Of a stretch of DNA of 64,000 bases, positions 21,725 through 28,848 are shown piece by piece (positions within the stretch are counted from its first letter, which is position 1; the number at the start of each line of letters is the position of its first letter). The stretch lies in NCBI RefSeq assembly GCF_003709565.1, contig NZ_QNRC01000009.1:62001-126000 (forward strand), given 5' to 3'. Below the pieces are notes generated by a model. It made no database searches and was not told where the DNA came from. It saw only the letters and a list, made by a program, of their open reading frames with translations. A program made the position numbers and the translations under genes. Origin of the DNA: Paracoccus sigandri. GTDB lineage: Bacteria; Pseudomonadota; Alphaproteobacteria; Rhodobacterales; Rhodobacteraceae.

Positions 21725-22503
21725 GGCGCGGTCTCGGGGCAATGCGAGGGGTCGAGGGTGATCTCGGGCCGGACCGCCATCAGCGCGCGCAGCGCGGCGA
21801 AGGTCCGACGATAGGCCCGCGCGTCGCCCAGCCGCGCCAGCACCAGGCCCGGCGGCATCCGGCCGCTGCGCAGCGCCGCGCGGCCATAGGCGGCATCGGC
21901 GATCAGGAAGCGCGCGGCCTGCGGGATCCACAGCCCGGTCTGGCCGGTGCCGTGGCCCGGCAGCGGCACCGCGATCAGCTGCCCGTCGCCCAGCAGGTCA
22001 TGGCCCCCCGAAAAGCCCGGCAGGCCGGTATCGACGGCGGGGCGGTTCTCGATCAGCGTCAGCTTGCGCGACAGCACCATGTCGCGCAGCAGCGGCGGAC
22101 AGGCGGCGCGGGTGGCGCCCCAGTCCGAGAGGCCGCGCAGATGGGCGATGGCCCCGGCCGAGACGGCGACCGGGACATGGGCGGGCAGATCGGCCAGCCC
22201 GGCGACGTGATCGGCGTGCAGATGGGTCAGCATGACCAGGTCGGGCAGGCGCGGCAATTGCGGTGCCAGGCGCTCGGCCGGCGGCAGCTCCACCGGCGTC
22301 AGCCAGCGATAGAAGCGCGCGGGCAGCCGGGCGGTCGCCTGGAAGAAGGCCGGGCCATAGCCGCAATCGACCAGCACCGTGGCGGTTCCGGTTTCGATCA
22401 GCGTGGCCAGCGCGGGAAAGCGGACCGGCCGCAACCCGCCCTGCCCCGCGGCCCAGCCCGAGGCCCGGCAGGACCCGATCCGCAGCGTGGTCAGGCGAAG
22501 CAC
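21721..22503 (-). CDS. MBL-fold metallo-hydrolase
   Basis: A 260-residue metallo-beta-lactamase-fold hydrolase with the zinc motif THLHADH (H94, H96, D98, H99), further ligands in LPGHGTGQTG and IADAAYG, and DPSHCP near the C-terminus. The early VDCGYGPAF is typical of quorum-lactonase-like and thioesterase-like members. It overlaps the epimerase gene by 13 bases and starts with GTG, so translation is coupled. In this cluster it may hydrolyse a thioester or lactone. Confidence 0.8.
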   Translation of the reverse strand: MLRLTTLRIGSCRASGWAAGQGGLRPVRFPALATLIETGTATVLVDCGYGPAFFQATARLPARFYRWLTPVELPPAERLAPQLPRLPDLVMLTHLHADHVAGLADLPAHVPVAVSAGAIAHLRGLSDWGATRAACPPLLRDMVLSRKLTLIENRPAVDTGLPGFSGGHDLLGDGQLIAVPLPGHGTGQTGLWIPQAARFLIADAAYGRAALRSGRMPPGLVLARLGDARAYRRTFAALRALMAVRPEITLDPSHCPETAP

Positions 22504-23423
22504 TCGGCCAGTCCCTCCTCGAAGCTGACCAGGGGCCGATAGCCCAGGTCGCGCCGCGCGGCCGAGATGTCCAGCGTCAGGCTGCGCCCCAGCGAGGCGA
22601 CGGCCTGCCGGGTCAGGGCGGGCTCGGCGCCGCCGCGGCTGCGGGCGAAGGCTTCGGCCGCGGTGGCCAGCGACATGGCCAGCGAATAGGGGATCGGCAG
22701 GCGGCGGAAGCGCAGCCCGCTGCGGCGCCCGGCGATCTCGACCAGGTCGCGGAAGGCGAAGGCCCGGCCCGAGGTCACGTTCCAGACCCGCCCGCCCGGC
22801 GCCGAGGCCGCAAGGATCATCGCGCGGGCCGCGTCGCGCCGGTGGGTCACGTCGATCAGCGCCCGCCCGCCGCCGATCATCGGCACCGTCCCGCGCCGCA
22901 TCGCCCCGATCAGCCGCGGCAGCAGCGCGCGGTCGTGGCGGCCGTAGATGGCGCGCGGGCGGATGGCGTTGCAGCGCATCTGCCCGTCGGCGGCCAGCAC
23001 CATCTGTTCGGCCAGCCGCTTGGAATGGGCATAGGGCGTTACGCAGCGTCCGGGCAGGGGCGCGTCCTCGGCCACGTCCAGGCGGTCGGTGCCGTCGGCG
23101 TAAAGGCTGGGGGTCGAGGCGAAGACGAAGCGCATCACCCCGGCCCGTTCCGCCGCGTCCAGCAACCGGCGCGTGGCGGTGACATTGGCGGCGATGAATT
23201 CCGCCTCGGCCCCCCAGGCGGAACTGAGCGCGGCGCAGTGAAAGACCACGTCGACGCCGGCCAGCAGCGGGCGCAGGTCCGCGGTGACCAGGTCGGCGGC
23301 CATGAAATCGGGCAGCGCGGCAGGCATCCGCGCCGTCGTGCGCAGGTCCCAGCCATGCGCGGCAAGCTCCTCGACAAGGGCGCGGCCAAGGCAGCCCGAG
23401 GCTCCGGTGACAAGCGCGCGCAT
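22491..23423 (-). CDS. NAD(P)-dependent epimerase/dehydratase (extended SDR)
   Basis: 310-residue extended short-chain dehydrogenase: GASGCLG nucleotide loop (7-13), active-site S/T near 103-104 and YAHSK (Y131, K135). The family includes 3-beta-hydroxysteroid dehydrogenase-like and OleD-like beta-ketoacid reductases as well as sugar epimerases. Next to a KAS III, reduction of a beta-keto product is the more economical reading. Its ATG shares a base with the stop of the KAS III gene (TGATG). Confidence 0.8.
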   Translation of the reverse strand: MRALVTGASGCLGRALVEELAAHGWDLRTTARMPAALPDFMAADLVTADLRPLLAGVDVVFHCAALSSAWGAEAEFIAANVTATRRLLDAAERAGVMRFVFASTPSLYADGTDRLDVAEDAPLPGRCVTPYAHSKRLAEQMVLAADGQMRCNAIRPRAIYGRHDRALLPRLIGAMRRGTVPMIGGGRALIDVTHRRDAARAMILAASAPGGRVWNVTSGRAFAFRDLVEIAGRRSGLRFRRLPIPYSLAMSLATAAEAFARSRGGAEPALTRQAVASLGRSLTLDISAARRDLGYRPLVSFEEGLAECFA

Positions 23424-24412
23424 CAGAACCTCACCACCGCACCGCCGAGCGAGATGCCCGCCGAGGTTCCGATCAGCAGCGCATGGTCGCCGCGCTTCAG
23501 GCGCCCGCTGCGCACCGCATGGTCCAGCGCCGTCGGGATCGAGGCGGCGATCTGGTTGCCGGTGCGGGCGAAGATGTTGACCACCCGCTCCGCCCCCAGC
23601 AGCAGGTTCTGGATGGCGTGGTTCAGCGATTGCGCGCTGGCCTGGTGCGGAATGACGCAATCGAGCCCGTCCAGCCCGACCCCGGCCTTCAGCAGCAGCC
23701 GGCGCAGGAAGCGCGGCAGATGGCGCGAGGCGACGCGGAAGGCCTGCTGCCCGTCCATCCGGAAGCGGTCCTCGCCCTCGGCGATGCCGCGCGCCGGGTT
23801 CACGCGGGTGCCGCCCGCTGCCAGCACGCAGGCCTCGCGGCCCTGCCCGTAGGTCTCGAACCCCGAGGCCAGCAGCGCGCCCCCGCCCCTGCCCGCCTCC
23901 AGCACCGCCGCCGCGGCGCCGTCGCCGAAGATCGCCGCCGCATCGGGCCGGCGCCAGTCCAGCCCGACCGAGGCGATGTCCGAGGAAAAGACCAGCACCC
24001 GCTTCGCGCGGCCGGTCGCGATATGCAGCGCCGCCAGGTCCATCGCCTTCATGAAGCCCAGGCAGGTGGCGTTCACGTCCCAGGCGGGCGTGCCGCTGCG
24101 GCCAAGGCCCAGCCGATCCTGGACCAGCACCGCGGTCGAGGGGATCGGCTGCTCCATCACGCCGCAGGCGCCGATGATCAGGTCCAGGTCGCGCGGCGTG
24201 CATTCCGCCATCTCCATGGCCTCGCGCGCCGCCTCGGCCGCCATGGCGGAACTGGTCTCGTCCTCGTCCGCGACATGGCGCGACCGGATGCCGTAAAGCG
24301 CATGGCAGCTGCCCGGCCGCCAACCCAGCCGGGCGTCGATTTCTTCCGAAGTCAGGACGCGGCGGGGCTGATAGCTGCCGGTGCCGCGGATCGTCAGGGG
24401 AATCGGGAACAT
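23423..24412 (-). CDS. 3-oxoacyl-ACP synthase III-like enzyme (KAS III)
   Basis: A 329-residue FabH-fold condensing enzyme with the full Cys-His-Asn triad: C117 (NATCLGF), H256 (IPHQAS), N286 (ARTGNQIAASIP). It would condense an acyl-CoA with malonyl-ACP or a second acyl thioester. The location in a regulated cluster with an epimerase, a hydrolase and an adenylating enzyme shows it is not the housekeeping FabH. First gene of the minus-strand operon, divergent from tetR. Confidence 0.85.
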   Translation of the reverse strand: MFPIPLTIRGTGSYQPRRVLTSEEIDARLGWRPGSCHALYGIRSRHVADEDETSSAMAAEAAREAMEMAECTPRDLDLIIGACGVMEQPIPSTAVLVQDRLGLGRSGTPAWDVNATCLGFMKAMDLAALHIATGRAKRVLVFSSDIASVGLDWRRPDAAAIFGDGAAAAVLEAGRGGGALLASGFETYGQGREACVLAAGGTRVNPARGIAEGEDRFRMDGQQAFRVASRHLPRFLRRLLLKAGVGLDGLDCVIPHQASAQSLNHAIQNLLLGAERVVNIFARTGNQIAASIPTALDHAVRSGRLKRGDHALLIGTSAGISLGGAVVRF

Positions 24413-24428
24413 GGCTGATACCGTTATT

Positions 24429-24439
24429 GGACAGTGTTC
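24429..24439. promoter_or_regulatory. Predicted TetR operator, copy 1
   Basis: GGACAGTGTTC, 17-27 bases before the KAS III start: one mismatch from the perfect dyad GAACA-N-TGTTC found again at 24483. It would overlap the minus-strand promoter region. Confidence 0.6.
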
Positions 24440-24446
24440 ATTAACC

Positions 24447-24476
24447 TTGACAACGGTTGACCTTCACGTCAAGAAT
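24447..24476 (+). promoter_or_regulatory. Candidate promoter of tetR
   Basis: TTGACA (24447-24452), 18-base spacer, AAGAAT (24471-24476). The second operator begins seven bases downstream. Confidence 0.45.
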
Positions 24477-24482
24477 ATTTTT

Positions 24483-24493
24483 GAACATTGTTC
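24483..24493. promoter_or_regulatory. Predicted TetR operator, copy 2
   Basis: GAACATTGTTC is a perfect 5-1-5 dyad located between the tetR promoter and its ribosome site; the sister copy at 24429-24439 guards the opposite operon. Confidence 0.65.
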
Positions 24494-24517
24494 AGCAAGC
24501 CAATCGGAAAGGGAGCC

Positions 24518-25108
24518 ATGGCCCGCCCGCGCCAGTATGATCACGACGCCCTCAGGGCCTCGACCATCGAGGCCGCCCGCCGCCTTCTGGAGGAAGGCGG
24601 CCCCACCGCCCTGACCGCCCGCGCGCTGGCGCAGGCCGTGCGCACGACGCCGGGCACCATCTACAACCTGTTCAGCGGCATGAACGAGGTGCTGCTGGAG
24701 GTGAACCGGCAGGGCTTCATCGAACTGGCCCAGGCCGTCGATTCGATCAGGCCGGGCGATCCGCGCGACTGGCTGATCGCCATGGCCGATACCTATGTCG
24801 ATTTCATGGTCCAGCGCCCGGTCGTCTGGCGCGGGCTGTTCGAGGGGCCGCGCGTCACCGAGGAATTTCCGCGCTGGTATATCGGCCTGATCGACGCGCT
24901 GATCGACCGCGTGGCGGGCCCGATCGCGGCGTTGCAGCCGAAGACCTCGCCACGCCAGCTGGCCGAGGAGCTGCTGATCTCGGTCCATGGCGTGGTGGCG
25001 CTGGCGGCCAGTTCAAGGCTGGACCTTCTGACCCATCAGGAGCCGCACGAGCTGGCCCATCGCATGATCGACCGCATGATCGCGGCGATCGGCTCGGGGG
25101 TGGCCTGA
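24518..25108 (+). CDS. TetR-family transcriptional regulator
   Basis: 196 residues with an N-terminal TetR helix-turn-helix (LTARALAQAVRTTPGTIYNLFSGMNEVL) and an all-helical ligand domain. The ATG at 24518 follows AAAGGGA. Placed divergently to the KAS III cluster with a pair of dyads between, it is the likely repressor of both its own operon (with the sulfotransferase) and the biosynthetic cluster. The ligand is perhaps an acyl-CoA or the pathway product. Confidence 0.88.
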   Translation: MARPRQYDHDALRASTIEAARRLLEEGGPTALTARALAQAVRTTPGTIYNLFSGMNEVLLEVNRQGFIELAQAVDSIRPGDPRDWLIAMADTYVDFMVQRPVVWRGLFEGPRVTEEFPRWYIGLIDALIDRVAGPIAALQPKTSPRQLAEELLISVHGVVALAASSRLDLLTHQEPHELAHRMIDRMIAAIGSGVA

Positions 25109-25110
25109 AC

Positions 25111-26211
25111 ATGAACGCGCTGAACCCGATGCGGCCCGAGGGATCGCCGCTGCCGGCGGCAGGCGATGCGCCGATGCGCGGCGGGCTGGTCCTGGGTTCG
25201 GCGCGCTGCGGATCGACGCTGGTCTCGCAGGTCCTGCGACTGCATCCCGACGTGCTGTCGCTGTCGGAACTGTTCTCGACTGCCGGCCCCCATGCCTTTC
25301 GGCCCGCGCGTCCCGGCGCGACGATCAGCGGCGCGCGTTTCTGGCAGCGGCTGGCCACGCCCTCGCGCGCCCTGTCGCGGATGGGCAATCCGGCGCTGGC
25401 CCCGGCCGAGTTCCTCTATGGCCGCCAGCCCTCGCCCGCCTTCGATCCGTTCTTCTGCCCGCCGGTCCTGGCCGTGACCCTGCCGCATCTGAGCGACGAT
25501 CCCGACGCGCTGTTCCAGCGGATCGGGGCGCGGGCGGCGCTGCGGCCAGATCTGCCGCTGGCGGATCACTACCGCGCGCTGTTCGCGGATCTGGCGGGGG
25601 ATGCGGGCGGCAAGATCTGGGTCGAACGCTCGGGCGGGTCGCTGGCCGCGGCGGGCACATTGCGCGCGATGTTCCCCGAGGCGCGGCCGGTCCTGCTGCT
25701 GCGCGACGGCGCGGATACGGCGCTGTCGATGCGCGATTATCCGGCGGCGCGGCTGGCGATCTGGATGTGGCGCCGGTTGCGGCCACTTGGGATCGACCTG
25801 CTGGGCCCGCGCAGCCATTACGGGCGCGGCGCGCTGTGGCCGGCGATCTCGGCCATCGGCGGGCGGATCGGGGTGGGCGCCATCCTGTCGCGCCGGCCCA
25901 GCCTGAAGGATTGCGGCGCCTTCTGGTCGGCCGTCACCCTGGCCGGGCTGCGCGGGCTTGACGGCGCGAAGCCGCTGGTCCTGCATTACGAGGACCTGTG
26001 CCGCCAGCCCCGCAGCCAGCTTGTGCGGCTGGGCATCTACCTGACGGGCCGCGCGCCGGCCGGCTGGCTCGACGCCGCCTCGGCCCTGCCCCGGCCGCGC
26101 CCCTCGCGCGCGGCGACCCTGCCCGAGGCCGACCGCCGCGTGCTGCTCAATGCCTGCGAAAGGGGCGAATTCGCCCTGGCCGCCGTCGGCATGGCGCGGC
26201 GCGCGTCCTAG
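25111..26211 (+). CDS. Sulfotransferase family protein
   Basis: 366 residues with the 5'-phosphosulfate loop of PAPS-dependent sulfotransferases (GSARCGSTL, 29-37) and a downstream 3'-phosphate element (RPVLLLRDGADTALSMRDY). It would move sulfate from PAPS to a hydroxyl group of a lipid, sugar or small molecule. It starts 3 bases after the tetR stop, so it is cotranscribed with the regulator. The stop overlaps the convergent cytochrome gene in a shared CTAG. Confidence 0.75.
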   Translation: MNALNPMRPEGSPLPAAGDAPMRGGLVLGSARCGSTLVSQVLRLHPDVLSLSELFSTAGPHAFRPARPGATISGARFWQRLATPSRALSRMGNPALAPAEFLYGRQPSPAFDPFFCPPVLAVTLPHLSDDPDALFQRIGARAALRPDLPLADHYRALFADLAGDAGGKIWVERSGGSLAAAGTLRAMFPEARPVLLLRDGADTALSMRDYPAARLAIWMWRRLRPLGIDLLGPRSHYGRGALWPAISAIGGRIGVGAILSRRPSLKDCGAFWSAVTLAGLRGLDGAKPLVLHYEDLCRQPRSQLVRLGIYLTGRAPAGWLDAASALPRPRPSRAATLPEADRRVLLNACERGEFALAAVGMARRAS

Positions 26212-26789
26212 GAGGACCGCCGCCCCGCCATGCGGGCCAGCGTGCCGTCGCGCCACATCGCCTGATGCACGCCGACCATGACGACATGGCCCAGGATCAG
26301 CACGCCCATGACCCAGGCCAGCTCTCCGTGCAGGGCGCCGGCCAGCGTGCCGGTCCATTCGATCGCAGCCTCGCGGGCGGGGAAGATCTGGAAGCCGAAG
26401 GGCGCGAAGGCGCGCTCGGACCCCCAGGCCCGCAGCAGCGCCACGCCCGGAACGATCAGCATCAGCAGATACAGCGCCATATGGCCCAGCCGCGAGGCCA
26501 CGCCGACCGGCCCCGCGCCATGGGCGGGACGGTTGCGCCGGTTGGCCAGCGCCCAGACGATCCGCAGCGCGATCAGCACGAACAGCACCGTCCCGATCGG
26601 CTGGTGCAGGCGCACGAAGAAGGCCGCCATCGAATCGCGCCCCAGAAGCAGCCGCAGCCCCATGCCCAGGAACTGCCACAGGATCAGCAGGGCCATGGTC
26701 CAGTGCAGCAGCCGGGTGATCCGGCCGTAATGCCGGGGCGTGTCGCGGAACGGCAGGGTCGGGGCGGGCCGGCCTTGAACGGAATCCAT
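26208..26789 (-). CDS. Cytochrome b561
   Basis: A 193-residue four-helix membrane protein that binds two haems b and moves electrons between quinol and periplasmic partners. Histidines lie in LLHWTMALL, RLHQPIG, ALHGELAW and GHVVMVGVHQAM, as the family requires. The ATG at 26789 has GAGGTG five bases upstream, while a longer reading to 26864 has no site. Its TAG stop is the reverse complement of the sulfotransferase TAG (CTAG at 26208-26211). Confidence 0.9.
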   Translation of the reverse strand: MDSVQGRPAPTLPFRDTPRHYGRITRLLHWTMALLILWQFLGMGLRLLLGRDSMAAFFVRLHQPIGTVLFVLIALRIVWALANRRNRPAHGAGPVGVASRLGHMALYLLMLIVPGVALLRAWGSERAFAPFGFQIFPAREAAIEWTGTLAGALHGELAWVMGVLILGHVVMVGVHQAMWRDGTLARMAGRRSS

Positions 26790-26907
26790 CGCGTCACCTC
26801 GTTGCTTGACCGCCATCGCAGCCGGCATGAGGCCGGAAGACGGGGATTTCCTGCTGCTTGTCAAGGATCTGCATAATCGCCGCGACGCGGCACGGCAATC
26901 GCGGCCA

Positions 26908-26943
26908 CGAAAAGTTGACGATTTCGCTAAGGGTCTTTATTGC
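26908..26943 (+). promoter_or_regulatory. Promoter and dyad upstream of the siderophore synthesis genes
   Basis: TTGACG (26915-26920), 17-base spacer, TATTGC (26938-26943), 24 bases before the start. The inverted repeat CGAAA-N9-TTTCG (26908-26926) covers the -35 element and is a possible iron-repressor site, though it differs from the GACAA-N3-TTGTC dyad before the uptake genes. Confidence 0.5.
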
Positions 26944-26967
26944 CGGGCCTGATCCCGAAGTGCAGGT

Positions 26968-28614
26968 ATGCCCGTGTCCGTTCCCTCCCCCTCCGCCCCG
27001 CGCCAGGTCTGGCCCGAGGAATTCGCCACCCGCTATCGCGAGAAGGGCTATTGGCGGGGCGAGACCTTCGGGGATTTCCTGCGCGCGCGGGCGGCCGCGC
27101 ATCCCGACCGGCTGGCCGTGGTCGATGCCCGCCACCGCTGGAGCTATGGCGAATTGCTGGCCCGGTCCGAGCGGGCGGCGCAGGGCTGGCTGGGGCTGGG
27201 CCTGCGCCCCGGCGACCGGGTGATCGTGCAGATCCCCAACGTCGCCGGGTTCTTTCCCGCCGTGTTCGGCCTGTTCCTGGCCGGGCTGGTCCCGGTCTAT
27301 GCCCTGCCCGCCCATCGCCAGACCGAGCTTGCGCATTTCGCCGCGCGGTCCGGTGCGAAGGCGCTGGTGATCCTGGACCGGCACGAGGGTTTCGACTATC
27401 GCCCGCTGGCGGCAGAGGTGCAGGCGGGCGCGCCGGAGCTGCGCCATGTGGTCGTGATCGGCGATCCGGGCCCGCATCTGGGCTTCGACGCGCTGCCCGA
27501 TGGCGGGCAGGCGCTGCCGCAGGTCGATCCCGCCTCGGTCGCCTTCCTGCAGATCTCGGGTGGCTCGACGGGGCTCTCGAAGCTGATCCCGCGCACGCAT
27601 GACGATTACATCTACAGCTTCCGCGCCAGCGCCGAGATCTGCGGGCTGGGCGCGGACAGCGTCTACATGGCCGCCCTGCCCGTCGCGCATAATTTTCCGA
27701 TGAGCTCGCCGGGCGTGATGGGCGCGCTCTACGCCGGATCGCGGGTGGTGATGTGTCCCAATCCCAGCGCCGACACCGCCTTCCGGCTGATCGCGCAGGA
27801 AGGCGTGACGATCACCGGCGTGGTGCCGCCGGTGGCGCTGTTGTGGATGCAGGCGGCGGCGAAGACGCCGCATGACATCTCCAGCCTGCAGGTCCTGCAG
27901 GTCGGCGGTGCGAAATTCATCCCCGAGGCGGCGGCGCGGGTGCGGCCCACGCTGGGATGCCGGCTGCAGCAGGTCTTCGGCATGGCCGAGGGGCTGGTGA
28001 ACTATACCCGCCTCGACGACCCCGAGGAGATCGTCGTCACCACGCAGGGCCGCCCGATCAGCCCCGATGACGAGGTGCTGGTGCTGGACGATGACGGCCG
28101 ACCCGTCCCCGAGGGCCAGCCCGGCCACCTGCTGACCCGCGGCCCCTACACGATCCGCGCCTATCACGATGAGCCGGCGGCGAATGCCCGCAGCTTCACG
28201 CCCGACGGCTTCTACCGCACCGGCGACATCGTCCGGCGGCTGCCGAGCGGCCATCTGGTGGTGCAGGGGCGCGCGGGCGACCATATCAACCGCGCCGGCG
28301 AAAAGATCTCGGCCGAGGAGATCGAGGACCACCTGCTGGCCCATCCCGGCATCTTCGACGCCGCCGTGGTCTCGATCCCCGACGCCTTCCTGGGCGAACG
28401 CAGCTGCGCCTTCGTGATCCTGCAGCCCGGCGCGGCCCTGCGCGCGCCCGAGGTCAAGGCCTTCATGCGCGGACGCGGCCTGGCCGAGTTCAAGGTGCCC
28501 GACCAGGTCGTCTTCGTGGAGGAATTCCAGACCACCGCCGTCGGCAAGGTCAGCCGCAATGTTCTGCGCGCCCAGTTGCGCGCCCGTTTTCTGGACGAAG
28601 GAAAGACGCCATGA
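26968..28614 (+). CDS. entE: (2,3-dihydroxybenzoyl)adenylate synthase
   Basis: Activates 2,3-dihydroxybenzoate with ATP and loads it on an aryl carrier protein, the first step of catecholate siderophore assembly. 548 residues; P-loop SGGSTGLSK (197-205). The aryl-acid pocket HNFPMSSPG (241-249) has Asn242 and Ser247, equivalent to Asn235/Ser240 of DhbE; Ser at the latter site favours dihydroxybenzoate over salicylate, where Cys is usual. Overlaps the carrier gene by ATGA. The ribosome site (GCAGGT) is weak. Confidence 0.92.
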   Translation: MPVSVPSPSAPRQVWPEEFATRYREKGYWRGETFGDFLRARAAAHPDRLAVVDARHRWSYGELLARSERAAQGWLGLGLRPGDRVIVQIPNVAGFFPAVFGLFLAGLVPVYALPAHRQTELAHFAARSGAKALVILDRHEGFDYRPLAAEVQAGAPELRHVVVIGDPGPHLGFDALPDGGQALPQVDPASVAFLQISGGSTGLSKLIPRTHDDYIYSFRASAEICGLGADSVYMAALPVAHNFPMSSPGVMGALYAGSRVVMCPNPSADTAFRLIAQEGVTITGVVPPVALLWMQAAAKTPHDISSLQVLQVGGAKFIPEAAARVRPTLGCRLQQVFGMAEGLVNYTRLDDPEEIVVTTQGRPISPDDEVLVLDDDGRPVPEGQPGHLLTRGPYTIRAYHDEPAANARSFTPDGFYRTGDIVRRLPSGHLVVQGRAGDHINRAGEKISAEEIEDHLLAHPGIFDAAVVSIPDAFLGERSCAFVILQPGAALRAPEVKAFMRGRGLAEFKVPDQVVFVEEFQTTAVGKVSRNVLRAQLRARFLDEGKTP

Positions 28615-28847
28615 CCCTGACGCTCGACAAGATGCGCGCGGATGTCGCCGAACTGATCGACCTCGACCCGTCCGAGATCGGCGACGACGACATCCTGCCC
28701 GACCTGGGCCTGGATTCGCTGCGGCTGATGCGCCTGGTCCTGGCCTGGGAAGAGGCCGGGCTGAAGGCCGATTTCGGGCTGTTCGCGGAATATGCGACCC
28801 TTGGCGACTGGTGGCGCGAGGTCGTCCAGCCCGCCCAAGCCGCCTGA
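28611..28847 (+). CDS. Stand-alone aryl carrier protein
   Basis: A 78-residue phosphopantetheine-binding protein; the arm attaches to Ser36 in LGLDSLRLM. In E. coli the same domain is the C-terminal part of EntB, fused to isochorismatase; here it is free. Between EntE and the NRPS, it should carry dihydroxybenzoate to the condensation domain. It overlaps entE by 4 bases and the NRPS starts one base after its stop. Confidence 0.85.
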   Translation: MTLTLDKMRADVAELIDLDPSEIGDDDILPDLGLDSLRLMRLVLAWEEAGLKADFGLFAEYATLGDWWREVVQPAQAA

Positions 28848-28848
28848 G

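Noticed and set aside
20471-24412. Assigning the cluster as oleABCD (olefin synthesis).
   Set aside because: No alpha/beta-hydrolase OleB and the adenylating enzyme is PaaK-like, not OleC-like; only the condensing enzyme and SDR are comparable.
24449-24461. GACAA-CGG-TTGAC as a third copy of the iron-type dyad.
   Set aside because: One arm is mismatched and it coincides with a TTGACA -35 element; the neighbouring genes have no iron link.
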